Below are positions 7,539-19,707 of a stretch of 64,000 bases of DNA, piece after piece. Position 1 is the first letter of the stretch, and each line of letters begins with the position of its first letter. The stretch is from Clostridia bacterium (lineage in GTDB: Bacteria > Bacillota > Clostridia > Oscillospirales > Acutalibacteraceae): positions 124,001 to 188,000 of the forward strand of contig JAFSFB010000012.1 of assembly GCA_017435385.1 (NCBI GenBank), in the 5' to 3' direction. Below the pieces are notes generated by a model. The model worked only from the letters and a program-made list of their open reading frames with translations, did no database searches and was not told the DNA's origin. The translations under genes and the position numbers were made by a program.

Positions 7539-10061
7539 TTATTCTTCTGAATTTTCTGCAGAAGCTTCGCCGCCGGCTTCCTGAGTTTCCTGAGCTTCCT
7601 CATTCATCTCATCATCCTCAACCTTGACCGCAACCGCCGTTATGAGCTTTTCGCCCTCGGTGACCTTCATGACTCTTACACCCTTTGAAGGTCTTGCACA
7701 AAGACGGATTCCCTTTTCGCCGCCCATGGGGATTCGGATAATGATGCCGTCGGTTGAAATGAGCATCAGGTCATCTGCGGGATCAACGACCTCAACGGTT
7801 GCAACATCGCCGTAGTCCTTGACATGATAGTTGGTCAGACCCTTACCGCCTCTTGACTGCAGGCGATAGTTATCGATTTCGCTGAGTCTGCCGTAGCCCG
7901 TTTCGCTGACCGTGAGAACCTTTCTGCCGGGAACGAGGATATCCATTCCGATAACCTCATCGCCCTCTTTAAGCTCAATGGCTTTAACGCCTCTTGCGGT
8001 TCTGCCGATAGCTCTTGCGCCCTGCTCATTGAAGGAAATAGCCATACCCTTCTTCGTTGCAACGATAAGATTGTCGTTGCCCTCGGTGAGCTTGACCCAT
8101 GCGAGCTCATCGTCATCATCAAGGTTGATTGCTATGATACCGCTCTTGCGGATATTCTTATAAAGATCCAGCTCGGTACGCTTGATGATACCGTTTCTCG
8201 TTGCCATGCAGAGGAAATAATTCTCCTCGCCGAACTCGGGAACACGGATCATCGCCGAAACTCTCTCTCCCTCTTCGACGGGAAGAAGGTTGACTATGTT
8301 CATGCCCTTGCTCTGGCGTGAGCCCTCGGGAATTTCATAGCCCTTGAGTCTGTATGCCCTGCCCTTCGTTGTGAAGAACATGACATAATCGTGAGTCGAG
8401 CAGGTGAACATTGTTTTGACAACATCCTCTTCTCTGCGGGTAAGACCTCTGACACCTCTGCCGCCTCTGTTCTGCTGTTTATATTCAGCCATGGGAATGC
8501 GCTTGATATAACCCATATCCGTAAGCGTGAATACGCAGGTTTCCTCGGGAATAAGGTCTTCGATATCAACCTCGCCCGAAACATTGACGATCTCGGTTCT
8601 TCTTTCGTCCGCAAATCTGTCACGGATATTGAGAGCCTCCGTCTTGACGATCTCAAGAACTCTCGATTCGTCGGAGAGAATTTCGTTGAAATCTGCAATC
8701 TTCGCTTTCAGCTCGTCAAGCTCGTTTGTGATCTTGAGAATTTCAAGACCTGCGAGCTGACCAAGACGGAATGCAACGATAGCTGCCGCCTGAGGCTCGT
8801 CGAAATCAAATTTTTCCATAAGAGCCGTCTTAGCTTCTGCCTGACCGCCCTTACAAGCTCTGATCGTTGCGATGATATCGTCAACGATATCAATAGCCTT
8901 TGCAAGACCTTCAAGGATATGCGCTCTGTCCATCGCCTTTTTGAGGTCATATCTCGTTCTTCTGACGATAACCTCTTCCTGGAACTTGATATAGTGACCG
9001 AGGATCTCCTTGAGAGAAAGCTGCTTGGGCTCACCGTTGACAAGAGCGATCATGATTGCGCCGAAGGTGTTCTGAAGCTGAGTATATGAATAAAGCTGAT
9101 TGAGAACGACCTGAGGATTTGCATCTCTCTTGAGGTCGATTGAAATCAGCATGCCCTTCTTCGAGGAATAGTCGTTGACATCCGAAATGCCTTCGATCCT
9201 CTTATCCTTGACGAGGTCAGCAATGCTTGTTATCAGGTCCGCCTTCTTGACCATATAGGGAATTTCGGTTACCTGAATTTCAAATCTTCCGTTTTTCTTT
9301 TCGATTATCTCAGCCTTTGCACGAAGGGTGATCTTACCTCTGCCCGTTGCATAAGCCGATCTGATGCCCGATCTGCCCATGATAAGTCCTCTCGTGGGGA
9401 AGTCGGGGCCTTTGATATGCTCCATAAGACCGTCAAGGTCAATATCGGGATTGTCGATCATGGCGCACATACCGTCGATAACCTCGCCGAGATTATGAGG
9501 CGGAATGTTTGTTGCCATACCGACGGCAATACCGACCGAACCGTTGACGAGAAGATTGGGGAATCTCGAAGGAAGAACGGTGGGTTCTTTAAGACGGTCG
9601 TCATAGTTGGTCGTGAAGTCAACGGTATCCTTATCGATATCGGTGAGCATTCTGAGAGCCATTTTGCTCATTCTCGACTCTGTGTAACGGTATGCGGCAG
9701 GGGGGTCACCGTCAACCGAACCGAAGTTGCCGTGACCGTCAACGAGAAGATATCTCATTGAGAAGGTCTGAGCAAGTCGTACCATAGCATCGTAAACCGA
9801 TGCGTCGCCGTGGGGATGGTAGCGTCCGAGAACGGAACCGACCGTATCGGCACACTTTCTGTATGCCTTGTCGGGAGTAAGACCGTTTTCGTGCATTGTA
9901 TAAAGAATTCTTCTGTGAACGGGTTTAAGTCCGTCCCTTACATCGGGAAGGGCACGGGAGGTTATGACCGACATTGAATAGTCAAGGAAAGCCTGACGCA
10001 CTTCTTTGTTAAGGTCAACATTTATAATTTTCTGGGTATCTCTTGCGTCGCCGAAACTCAT
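7539..10061 (-). CDS. gyrA: DNA gyrase subunit A
   Basis: 840 residues. The start is taken as ATG 10061, because AGGAAAGGA is 10 bases upstream; a TTG two codons earlier is too close. GyrA forms the DNA-cleaving half of the A2B2 gyrase. The catalytic Tyr is in [10 protein letters not shown], and the C-terminal pinwheel carries the GyrA-box-like [12 protein letters not shown]. The tail is acidic ([20 protein letters not shown]). In the quinolone-resistance region the order is [12 protein letters not shown], so the position equal to E. coli Ser83 is Ala, while Asp87 is kept. It follows gyrB by 18 bases. Confidence 0.98.
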   Translation of the reverse strand: MSFGDARDTQKIINVDLNKEVRQAFLDYSMSVITSRALPDVRDGLKPVHRRILYTMHENGLTPDKAYRKCADTVGSVLGRYHPHGDASVYDAMVRLAQTFSMRYLLVDGHGNFGSVDGDPPAAYRYTESRMSKMALRMLTDIDKDTVDFTTNYDDRLKEPTVLPSRFPNLLVNGSVGIAVGMATNIPPHNLGEVIDGMCAMIDNPDIDLDGLMEHIKGPDFPTRGLIMGRSGIRSAYATGRGKITLRAKAEIIEKKNGRFEIQVTEIPYMVKKADLITSIADLVKDKRIEGISDVNDYSSKKGMLISIDLKRDANPQVVLNQLYSYTQLQNTFGAIMIALVNGEPKQLSLKEILGHYIKFQEEVIVRRTRYDLKKAMDRAHILEGLAKAIDIVDDIIATIRACKGGQAEAKTALMEKFDFDEPQAAAIVAFRLGQLAGLEILKITNELDELKAKIADFNEILSDESRVLEIVKTEALNIRDRFADERRTEIVNVSGEVDIEDLIPEETCVFTLTDMGYIKRIPMAEYKQQNRGGRGVRGLTRREEDVVKTMFTCSTHDYVMFFTTKGRAYRLKGYEIPEGSRQSKGMNIVNLLPVEEGERVSAMIRVPEFGEENYFLCMATRNGIIKRTELDLYKNIRKSGIIAINLDDDDELAWVKLTEGNDNLIVATKKGMAISFNEQGARAIGRTARGVKAIELKEGDEVIGMDILVPGRKVLTVSETGYGRLSEIDNYRLQSRGGKGLTNYHVKDYGDVATVEVVDPADDLMLISTDGIIIRIPMGGEKGIRLCARPSKGVRVMKVTEGEKLITAVAVKVEDDEMNEEAQETQEAGGEASAENSEE

Positions 10062-10079
10062 TATCAATCAGTCCTTTCC

Positions 10080-12996
<2,917 letters not shown>

Positions 12997-13031
12997 GACA
13001 ATTCTCCTCTTCAGAAAAATATTTACGATTG

Positions 13032-13073
13032 ATTATAACATATTCTATCTATATAATTATTCTAAATTAGAAT
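13032..13073 (-). promoter_or_regulatory. -10 box and palindrome upstream of the gyrB operon
   Basis: A TATAAT on the minus strand (13032-13037) is preceded by an AT-rich stretch with no clear -35 box. A perfect 15-base palindrome, ATTCTAAATTAGAAT, lies at 13059-13073, upstream of the -10 box, and could be a regulator site. Confidence 0.45.
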
Positions 13074-13179
13074 ATAAAACAATATATTTAAAATTTTTTA
13101 TATAATAAAGTAATACAGAAGTCCGTTTTCACCATTCTTCGCAGCGTATTAAAGGTTATTTTTGTCCGTTTTTACATTA

Positions 13180-13208
13180 TTGACTATTTCAGGGCATTGT
13201 GATAATAT
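13180..13208 (+). promoter_or_regulatory. Promoter of ddl-DUF1934-argS
   Basis: TTGACT (13180-13185), a 17-base spacer ending TGTGA, and TAATAT (13203-13208). It is divergent from the gyrB operon promoter. Confidence 0.7.
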
Positions 13209-13288
13209 AATAAAATTAGAAAACTATAATGGGAGTTCAGGCGCATTTATGACCGGCGTTCAGACTTCTTTTACCGAGGGTGAATAAA

Positions 13289-14347
13289 ATGAAGAAAAAA
13301 GTTCTTGTTCTTTTCGGCGGTGTTTCAAGCGAGCATGATGTTTCGCTCAGATCTGCCTCATCCGTAATCAAAAACATTCCCGCTGACAAATACGACATCG
13401 TTCCCATGGGCATAACCAAGGACGGAAGATGCTTTGTTTTCAACGGTTCTCCCGACCTTCTGCCTGACAGCGGATGGCTTGCCGACGCTTCTCTTCTCGA
13501 GCCTGCAGTCATCTCCTGCGACCGCTCGCATCACGGCATTATCCGTCTTTCCGACGGCGGCAGAATCGAGCACATTGATGTTGTTTTCCCCGTTCTTCAC
13601 GGCAAAAACGGCGAGGACGGCACGATGCAGGGACTTCTCGAGATTTCGGGCATCCCCTATGTCGGCTGCAACACGGCGGCGAGCGCAATCTGCATGGATA
13701 AAGCCTTCACAAACGCCATGGCAGACTTTCACGGCATACCTCAGGCAAAGTGGACTGCTTTTGAGAAACGCTCTTATTCGGGCAATAAAACGGCTCTTCT
13801 GACATCTGCGGCAGAAAAGCTCGGCTTCCCGATTTTTGTAAAGCCTGCCAATGCAGGCTCATCGGTCGGCATCAGCAAGGCAAAGAACATCGAAGAGCTT
13901 GAAGCCGCATGCGAAAAGGCTTTTGCTCACGATACCAAGGTCGTTCTCGAGGAAGGCGTTGTCGGCGTTGAGGTCGAATGCGCAGTTATGGGTAACGACG
14001 AGCCCGTTGCATCGGTCGTCGGCGAGGTCGTTCCCTGCAACGAATTCTATGATTACGATGCAAAATATCTCGCCAACGAAAGCGAGCTTCACATCCCCGC
14101 CAGACTTTCCGAGGAGATGCTCAAAGCGGTTCAGAACGCCGCAATCAATGCATACAAGGCTCTCGGCTGTTCGGGCTTCACAAGAGTTGATTTCTTCGTC
14201 TGCGAAAACGGAGATATTCTTCTCAACGAGCCCAACACCATCCCCGGCTTCACCTCGATCAGCATGTATCCCAAGCTTTTCGAGGCTTCGGGCGTACCTT
14301 ATTCCGAGCTGCTTGACAGACTTCTTCAGCTCGCAACGGAGAGATAA
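13289..14347 (+). CDS. ddl: D-alanine--D-alanine ligase
   Basis: 352 residues from ATG 13289. GAGG lies 9 bases before it; a GTG three codons upstream abuts that site and is rejected. This ATP-grasp enzyme makes the D-Ala-D-Ala dipeptide of peptidoglycan. Visible features are the N-terminal VLVLFGGVSSEHDVSLRSA, the ATP-grasp loop PANAGSSVGISKAKN, the D-Ala-D-Ala type omega-loop EFYDYDAKYLA with its Tyr, and the Mg-binding end LLNEPNTIPGFTSISMYPKL. It starts an operon with the DUF1934 gene (5-base gap) and argS. Confidence 0.96.
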   Translation: MKKKVLVLFGGVSSEHDVSLRSASSVIKNIPADKYDIVPMGITKDGRCFVFNGSPDLLPDSGWLADASLLEPAVISCDRSHHGIIRLSDGGRIEHIDVVFPVLHGKNGEDGTMQGLLEISGIPYVGCNTAASAICMDKAFTNAMADFHGIPQAKWTAFEKRSYSGNKTALLTSAAEKLGFPIFVKPANAGSSVGISKAKNIEELEAACEKAFAHDTKVVLEEGVVGVEVECAVMGNDEPVASVVGEVVPCNEFYDYDAKYLANESELHIPARLSEEMLKAVQNAAINAYKALGCSGFTRVDFFVCENGDILLNEPNTIPGFTSISMYPKLFEASGVPYSELLDRLLQLATER

Positions 14348-14352
14348 CCCCA

Positions 14353-14778
14353 ATGAAAGACGCAATCATAAAAATAATCGACCGCCATGTTCAGGAGGGC
14401 GAGGAATTCTCCTGCGAGCTGACAACGAGCGGCTCTCTTGACTACACTCCCGACGGTTTTACGGTCATTTACAACGAAACCGACGAGGAGCTCAAGGGCT
14501 GTCAGACGGTTCTCAGATGCAGCGAAAACGCCATTGTCATGACGAGAACGGGAAAATACAACACCGAGATCATCATTGAGAAGGACCGCCGCCACACCTG
14601 CTTTTATCAGACACCCTTCGGCGAGCTGATGATGGGGGTTTACACAAAGAACATGTTCACGGACATGAACGAAAACGGAGGAACGCTCCGTTTCTCATAT
14701 ACGATTGATTTCAACAACGATCTGGCATCGGAAAACGATCTGAACATAACCGTTGCCGTTAAGAACACGGAGGTATAA
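14353..14778 (+). CDS. DUF1934 (YwiB-like) beta-barrel protein
   Basis: 141 residues, with no signal or membrane segment. The pattern (GSLDYTPDGFTVIYNETDE, then CSENAIVMTRTGKYNTEIIIEKDRRHTCFYQTPFGELMMGVYT) matches the DUF1934 family, small calycin-like barrels of unknown function. In Bacillus subtilis the homologue ywiB lies directly next to argS, and the same order is kept here: the stop at 14778 is one base before the argS ATG. That conserved coupling suggests a role tied to argS expression or arginine/tRNA biology, but none is established. Confidence 0.82.
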   Translation: MKDAIIKIIDRHVQEGEEFSCELTTSGSLDYTPDGFTVIYNETDEELKGCQTVLRCSENAIVMTRTGKYNTEIIIEKDRRHTCFYQTPFGELMMGVYTKNMFTDMNENGGTLRFSYTIDFNNDLASENDLNITVAVKNTEV

Positions 14779-14779
14779 A

Positions 14780-16528
14780 ATGTCACTTTTAGTTAAACAG
14801 GCTGTCAACGAGATCAGAACAGCCATTCTCGAAGCCGCAGGCAGAGCAGTTGCCGACGGCGAATTCCCCTCAGTTCCTCTGAGCGATTTCATCGTTGAAG
14901 TCCCCGCAAACAGGGATAACGGCGATTATTCTTCAAATGCCGCCATGGCATGGGCGAGAGATCTCCGCTCCGCTCCCCGCAAAATTGCCGAAGCGATCAT
15001 CAGCCATCTTGAGCTCTGCGACACCTTCATCGACAGATGCGAGGTTGCAGGTCCCGGCTTCCTCAATTTCTATCTCAGAGAAAGCTTCAACGCCTGCATC
15101 ATTCAGGATATTCTTGAAAAAGGCGACGATTACGGCCGCTCAAATTACGGCGGCGGCAAAAAAATAAACATCGAATTCGTTTCTGCTAACCCGACGGGTC
15201 CCATGCACATGGGTAACGCCCGAGGCGGCGCTCTCGGCGACTGCCTTGCCGCAGTTATGGACTGTGCAGGCTACGATGTCAGCCGTGAATTCTATGTCAA
15301 CGACGCAGGCAATCAGATCGAAAAATTCGGTCTTTCGCTCGATATAAGATATCAGCAGCTCTATCTCGGCGAAAATGCTCCCGAGCTTCCCGAGGACAGC
15401 TATCACGGCGAGGATATCATCGTCAGAGCAAAGGAATTTGCCGAGATCCACGGCGACAAGTTCATCGGTGCAACCGAAGCTGAGCGCAGAAAAGCACTCG
15501 TTGACTACGCTCTGCCCAAGAATATTGCGGCGATGAAAGAAAACCTCACCAAATACCGCATTGAATACGATACATGGTTCCTTGAAAGCACTCTCCACAA
15601 CGGCGGAGAGCTTGCCGAAACTCTCGATATTATGAAGAGCAAGGGGCTCACATACGAAAAAGACGGTGCTGTCTGGTACAAGAACAAAGAAGTTCTCGGT
15701 GCAAGACTTCTCAAGGAGGGCAAGACTCCCGAAGAAATCGAGAAGCTTGAGCTCAAGGACGAGGTTCTCATCAGAACAAACGGCAACCCCACATATTTTG
15801 CCGCCGACATCGCATATCACCGCAACAAGCTTCAGATCAGAGGCTTTGACAGAGCGATCAACATCTGGGGCGCAGACCATCACGGTCATGTTGCAAGAAT
15901 GAAGGGTGCTCTCGATGCGATCGGCTGCAACGGCGACGACCTCGATATCATCCTCATGCAGCTTGTCCGCCTCACCCGTGACGGCGAAGTCGTCAGAATG
16001 AGCAAGCGTTCGGGCAAGGCGATAACTCTCGTTGACCTTCTCGAAGAGATCCCCATCGATGCAGTCCGCTTCCTCTTCAACATGAGAGAGCCCGGCTCGC
16101 AGATGGATTTCGATCTCGACCTTGCCGTTGAGCAGAGCTCGCAGAATCCCGTTTACTATTGCCAGTATGCCCACGCAAGAATCTGCAGCATCATCAAAAA
16201 GCTCGAAAGCGAGGGTAAGACGGTCAGAGAGTGCACGATTCCCGAGCTTACTCTTCTTCTCTCGGCAAACGAAGAAAAAGAGCTTATAAAGCATCTCTCG
16301 GCTCTTACAGACGAAATTATCCTCTCCGCAAAGAATTACGATCCTGCGAAGATCACGCGCTACGCCGTTGACCTTGCAACCCTTTTCCACAAGTTCTATA
16401 ACGCATGCCGTGTCAACTGCGAGGACGAAGCTCTCATGCAGGCAAGACTCAGCCTCTGCCTGTGCGTAAAGAATGTTCTCAAGAATATTCTCACCATGTT
16501 CAGCATCACCGTTCCCGAAAGCATGTAA
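14780..16528 (+). CDS. argS: Arginyl-tRNA synthetase
   Basis: 582 residues from ATG 14780, with GGAGG 6 bases before it; an upstream ATG overlapping DUF1934 is rejected. This class I synthetase charges tRNA-Arg. The HIGH-type motif is ANPTGPMHMGNARGGALGD, and the KMSKS-type motif is RMSKRSGKAITL. The N-terminal Arg-N domain and the C-terminal helical anticodon domain (from about residue 465, SSQNPVYYCQYAHARI) are both present at normal length. It is last in the ddl operon. Transcripts probably end in the hairpins of the repeat element directly downstream. Confidence 0.97.
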   Translation: MSLLVKQAVNEIRTAILEAAGRAVADGEFPSVPLSDFIVEVPANRDNGDYSSNAAMAWARDLRSAPRKIAEAIISHLELCDTFIDRCEVAGPGFLNFYLRESFNACIIQDILEKGDDYGRSNYGGGKKINIEFVSANPTGPMHMGNARGGALGDCLAAVMDCAGYDVSREFYVNDAGNQIEKFGLSLDIRYQQLYLGENAPELPEDSYHGEDIIVRAKEFAEIHGDKFIGATEAERRKALVDYALPKNIAAMKENLTKYRIEYDTWFLESTLHNGGELAETLDIMKSKGLTYEKDGAVWYKNKEVLGARLLKEGKTPEEIEKLELKDEVLIRTNGNPTYFAADIAYHRNKLQIRGFDRAINIWGADHHGHVARMKGALDAIGCNGDDLDIILMQLVRLTRDGEVVRMSKRSGKAITLVDLLEEIPIDAVRFLFNMREPGSQMDFDLDLAVEQSSQNPVYYCQYAHARICSIIKKLESEGKTVRECTIPELTLLLSANEEKELIKHLSALTDEIILSAKNYDPAKITRYAVDLATLFHKFYNACRVNCEDEALMQARLSLCLCVKNVLKNILTMFSITVPESM

Positions 16529-16531
16529 ATC

Positions 16532-16755
16532 AATGCGCAATTCGTAATGCGTAATTCGTAATTAACGCAAAGCATAAACCGCCATAGTCATTGACTGTGG
16601 CGGTTGTTTTTCGGTTAGTATCATTGAATGTTATTTTCACCATCGTAGGGGCGATTCACGAATCGCCCGAAAAGCAAAACCCGCCGAGGTCATTGACCTT
16701 GACGGGTTCTCGTTTTAATTCAATTGCGCATTACGCATTACGAATTGCGAATTAA
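16532..16755. repeat. MITE-like element, copy 1 (argS-pduL gap)
   Basis: About 220 bp, bounded by near-perfect inverted ends: AATGCGCAATTCGTAATGCG at the left, and the reverse complement at the right (CGCATTACGAATTGCGAATT). Inside are three hairpins: ACCGCCA/TGGCGGT around GTCATTGAC, the palindrome GGGCGATTCACGAATCGCCC, and GGTCA/TGACC with flanking CCCG/CGGG. T runs follow the first and third, so the element can act as a bidirectional terminator for argS and pduL. It has no coding capacity. A second copy, roughly 90% alike by eye, is at 20973-21192. The right end overlaps the pduL stop codon. Confidence 0.85.
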
Positions 16756-17324
16756 AGAATCTCGCCCATCATGCCGGGAACAGCACCTGCAGCGTTGGAT
16801 TCGTCGGTATCGATGTGCATTGCAAGAGCAAAGTTGGGATTGACTCTGACAACAACATCATCGAAGATAAGGCTTCTGCCGTTGGATTCAACCTTAACGC
16901 AGACAACCTGCTTATCCTCAAGACCGTATTTCTCTGCGTCTGCGGGAGTAGCATGGATGTGTCTTTTAGCGGTGATAACGCCGCATTCGATTTCAACCTC
17001 ACCCTTGGGGCCTACGAGCTTGCATGTGCCTGTGCCTTCGATGTCGCCGCTCTCTCTGACGGGAGCGTTAACGCCGATGCTTCTTGCATCTGTGAGCGAA
17101 AGCTCAACCTGAGTTGCGGGGCGAACGGGGCCGAGAATCGAAACTGCGGGGAAGCTAGACTTTGAGCCTACAACAGCAACTCTCTCTTCGCATGCATACT
17201 GACCGGGCTGAGAGAGGTCTTTCTTGTGTGTGAGTTCGTAGCCTTCGCCGAAGAGGATGTCAAGAGCTTCACGGCTGACATGAACATGACGGGCGGAGGT
17301 TTCAACAAGAACTTCTTTCTTCAT
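16752..17324 (-). CDS. pduL: PduL-type phosphotransacylase
   Basis: 190 residues. PduL moves an acyl group between CoA and phosphate (acetyl-CoA or propionyl-CoA to acyl phosphate), allowing ATP formation by acetate kinase. The two zinc-binding beta-barrel motifs are clear: VETSARHVHVSREALDILFG near the N-terminus, and CGVITAKRHIHATPADAEKYG in the second barrel, with the conserved MHIDTDESNAAG near the end. The N-terminus starts directly at the barrel, without a microcompartment-targeting helix, and no shell genes are nearby. It is therefore probably the cell's housekeeping Pta replacement. AAGGTGA precedes ATG 17324. It has been called EutD-like or PTAC in other annotations. Confidence 0.93.
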   Translation of the reverse strand: MKKEVLVETSARHVHVSREALDILFGEGYELTHKKDLSQPGQYACEERVAVVGSKSSFPAVSILGPVRPATQVELSLTDARSIGVNAPVRESGDIEGTGTCKLVGPKGEVEIECGVITAKRHIHATPADAEKYGLEDKQVVCVKVESNGRSLIFDDVVVRVNPNFALAMHIDTDESNAAGAVPGMMGEIL

Positions 17325-17366
17325 AACAAATCACCTTTATCCAAAAATTATTTTTAACGCAATAAT

Positions 17367-17390
17367 GGTGACCGCCTTTCGACGGTCACC
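17367..17390 (-). terminator. Terminator after the repeat-rich lipoprotein gene
   Basis: An 8-bp stem, GGTGACCG with CGGTCACC, lies between the lipoprotein stop and pduL. On the minus strand it is followed by ATTATTGCGTT, a modest T tract. Confidence 0.6.
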
Positions 17391-17408
17391 GATAGTGTTT
17401 CAGGTTAA

Positions 17409-18272
17409 TTAATATGTGATGATGAACTCGTCAAGGGTTGTGAAGGGGATGATAACGCCTGCCTTGTCGAAGTTGATTGTCCACTTGAGATCGTATGTAG
17501 CCTCAAGAACCTTGCCTGTTGCGGGATCAACCGTAACCTTGACTGTTGATGAGGGATAGTTCATGGAAGCTGTGCCGACGATCGATGTTGCAACGCCGGG
17601 GATGTTGTCGTTGACAACGCCGGGAAGAACAACGTTGAATGCCTTGGGAGCATGACCCTGACCGTGCTTAACGGTTGCGGACTTGCTGTCAGCAACTGTG
17701 CTGATTGTGATGATCCACTTGCCGTCTTTCTCGGCGATTGTTGCGCTCTTGACATCTGCAGCTGTGAGCTTGCTTGCGTAGCTTTCGCCTTCAACGGGGA
17801 AAACTTCCTTGATCTGAGCGCCTGTGTATGTTTCTTCACCCTTGCTGTTCTTGGCAAGCTGATCGCCGATGAACTTGTCAGCGCCGCCGAGGAGCTTGAG
17901 AACGCCGCTTACAACGCCGGGAAGAACGCAGGAGCCGTTAAGAGAGATCTTTGAATAGAGTCTCTTTGCGCTCTTTGCATCTGTCTTAACGCCGTTGATA
18001 GCTGTGTTGAAATATTCAACGATAGCTTCTGTGCCTTCGGGCATAGCTGCTGCGGGAGCAGAAGGATCAACTGCAGAGGGATCAACTGCTGAAGGATCTG
18101 CAACTGAGGGGTCAGCTACGGAAGGATCTGCAACTGAAGGAGCGTCTGTTGCGGGAGCTTCTGTTGACTCTTCAACGGGAGCTGTTGTTGTTTCGGGTTC
18201 TTCATTTCCGCCGCATGCTGCAAATGAGAAGAGCATTGCAAATGCGAGGAGAAGTGCGAGAATCTTTTTCAT
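17409..18272 (-). CDS. Lipoprotein with Asp-Pro-Ser repeat linker
   Basis: 287 residues, no known family. The lipobox is clear: MKKILALLLAFAMLFSFAAC followed by GGNEEP, so it is predicted to be anchored outside the membrane by Cys20. Residues 25-75 form a flexible Thr/Glu/Pro linker, with about six repeats of the 5-residue type SVADP/SAVDP. A folded domain then runs to the end (TEAIVEYFNTAINGVKTDAKS, and VDPATGKVLEATYDLKWTINFD), which looks like a beta-rich extracellular module. AGGAGG precedes ATG 18272. A good promoter is at 18374-18402 and a hairpin follows the stop, so it is a single-gene unit. Function unknown. Confidence 0.85.
   Translation of the reverse strand: MKKILALLLAFAMLFSFAACGGNEEPETTTAPVEESTEAPATDAPSVADPSVADPSVADPSAVDPSAVDPSAPAAAMPEGTEAIVEYFNTAINGVKTDAKSAKRLYSKISLNGSCVLPGVVSGVLKLLGGADKFIGDQLAKNSKGEETYTGAQIKEVFPVEGESYASKLTAADVKSATIAEKDGKWIITISTVADSKSATVKHGQGHAPKAFNVVLPGVVNDNIPGVATSIVGTASMNYPSSTVKVTVDPATGKVLEATYDLKWTINFDKAGVIIPFTTLDEFIITY
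18060..18150 (-). repeat. In-gene tandem repeat (5-codon unit)
   Basis: Five-codon units that encode (S)VADP/(S)AVDP run in tandem within the lipoprotein linker. Small codon differences split them into two sub-types. Such tracts change length by slippage without shifting frame. Confidence 0.7.
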
Positions 18273-18373
18273 AATTTTTCCTCCTGATAATTGTGCGGTT
18301 TTCCGCTCAAAATTAACCCTGCTCCCACGGCGGAAAAACTCCGCAAATCAGGAAGCATGTATGAAATCAGTAT

Positions 18374-18402
18374 AGTATATTTCGCCCGTAATTTCAAGTC
18401 AA
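18374..18402 (-). promoter_or_regulatory. Promoter of the repeat-rich lipoprotein gene
   Basis: TTGACT (18397-18402), a 17-base spacer and TATACT (18374-18379) on the minus strand. The leader is about 95 bases. Confidence 0.7.
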
Positions 18403-18512
18403 TTTTTATAAATACATGACAATTTTTAACGCAAAAGTATTTACAGAGCAAAGCGCTCCGTCAACTGTTACAAATTCTTATCTTTTGTTTTGTCTATTGT
18501 GACGAATAAAAA

Positions 18513-18538
18513 AGACGGCACGAAAAACCGTGCCGTCT
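18513..18538 (-). terminator. Terminator after the solute-binding lipoprotein gene
   Basis: A 10-bp stem, AGACGGCACG with CGTGCCGTCT, sits seven bases past the stop. On the minus strand it is followed by a T-rich run (TTTTTATTCG). Confidence 0.85.
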
Positions 18539-18544
18539 GAAATA

Positions 18545-19531
18545 TCATCCCATATAATAAACGCTGTCTGAAGGAGCGGCGGTTTCAAAGCCTGCAAGCG
18601 CATAGTTCGCAATCATGATTTCTTTGAGTTCCTCTTTTTCATGATACGCATGCTTTGTTGAGTTTATCGCACTCAGAGTAAGCTCCGTGCCTTCAAAATA
18701 TCCCTCGTCGACGAATGCGGTCGTGTTATATATCGCACCCGTTTCCGTGCACAGTGAATTAACGCAGGTTTCGATATGCGTCATAAACTTCTTTACAAGC
18801 TCGGGATTCGCATTGACAAAATCCGTTCTCGCAACAACGCATCTGCTCACGGGCTGAAAATCTTCCTTCCAGTATCCCGTAACCTCAAAAGCTCTGATAT
18901 AATCCTCATTCTGCGAAATCGCATAAACTCCCTCGGGCTCCTGAAGAATGCAGTTTTCCGCCTCGCCGCTCTTTATCTTTGCGGCAACCTCGCTGTCCGA
19001 AAGGAAAACAAGCTCAGCTCTGACTCCGTTATCGGAGAATATTTTTTCGGTAACGGTCTGAACGAAGGTGTCCTTTCCTCCGCAATAAACCGTCTTTCCG
19101 CCGAGAGCCTCAAGATTTTTCGACTCCTTGCCGTTTGTTATCAGAGAAAGTCTGACCTCCGAGGTCACGGCAAGAATCCTGACATCCGCCTGAGAAGCAA
19201 CCTTTGCCGCATCCTCAAGAGTAAGCGAAGCTATGCTGACCTGATTCTTGAGAAGCATATCCGCCGCCGATGCCGAAGTCACGCCCTCAGCCGTTACCTC
19301 ATAGGCATATGAACGGTCGATAGAAAGCTTGCGGAAGGGATAGTCAAGCTCGGGAGCGGCTGTTTTGATCTTGTTCTCGCCTCTGTCGGGATCTGAAGCC
19401 TGAACGGTTGCAACCGTCGGAGCGTTCTCGATTTCCGAGCCGCCCTCAGAAGGCTCATCCTTGCAGGAGGCAAGCGAAAGAACCATCGCCAGAGCCATCG
19501 TAAATGCAAATATCTTTTTGAAATATTTCAT
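18545..19531 (-). CDS. Orphan NMT1/SsuA-like ABC solute-binding lipoprotein
   Basis: 328 residues. A lipoprotein signal ends at ALAMVLSLASC, so the mature chain is tethered outside the cell. The body resembles type-2 periplasmic binding proteins of the SsuA/ThiY/NMT1 class: AADMLLKNQVSIASLTLED, LEALGGKTVYCGGKDTFVQT, CILQEPEGVYAIS, and CVVARTDFVNANPELVKKFM. Proteins of that class bind sulfonates, nitrate or thiamine precursors and pass them to a permease and ATPase. No permease or ATPase gene is adjacent; it is flanked by terminators and has its own promoter. It may share a transporter encoded elsewhere or act as a sensor. The ligand cannot be read from the sequence. Confidence 0.8.
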   Translation of the reverse strand: MKYFKKIFAFTMALAMVLSLASCKDEPSEGGSEIENAPTVATVQASDPDRGENKIKTAAPELDYPFRKLSIDRSYAYEVTAEGVTSASAADMLLKNQVSIASLTLEDAAKVASQADVRILAVTSEVRLSLITNGKESKNLEALGGKTVYCGGKDTFVQTVTEKIFSDNGVRAELVFLSDSEVAAKIKSGEAENCILQEPEGVYAISQNEDYIRAFEVTGYWKEDFQPVSRCVVARTDFVNANPELVKKFMTHIETCVNSLCTETGAIYNTTAFVDEGYFEGTELTLSAINSTKHAYHEKEELKEIMIANYALAGFETAAPSDSVYYMG

Positions 19532-19562
19532 CTCTTTATCCTCATTTCGATTTTGTGAATTT

Positions 19563-19591
19563 ATTTTATCTCAGTTGGACCTGCTTGTCAA
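19563..19591 (-). promoter_or_regulatory. Promoter of the solute-binding lipoprotein gene
   Basis: TTGACA (19586-19591), a 17-base spacer and TAAAAT (19563-19568) on the minus strand. A GCTGACAAG/CTTGTCAAG-type inverted repeat overlaps the -35 side. Confidence 0.75.
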
Positions 19592-19647
19592 GATTTGCTG
19601 ACAAGAGTTCGGACAATGTTCACATTTTGCCCGTTTTGCTTTTGTAC

Positions 19648-19676
19648 TTGACTTTTTCCGCTAATATTTATATCAT
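19648..19676 (+). promoter_or_regulatory. Promoter of rarA
   Basis: TTGACT (19648-19653), a 17-base spacer and TATCAT (19671-19676), about 30 bases before the ATG at 19708. Confidence 0.65.
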
Positions 19677-19707
19677 TAATATCAGTTGATTTGAAAGGGA
19701 GAATATT

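Noticed and set aside
15140..16540. 466-codon open frame opposite argS
   Set aside because: It mirrors argS exactly, has no ribosome site, and its residues look like reverse-frame output of a codon-biased gene.
16532..16755. CRISPR or insertion sequence at the repeated element
   Set aside because: There are only two distant copies, no spacer array and no transposase; inverted ends and hairpins fit a MITE-like element better.
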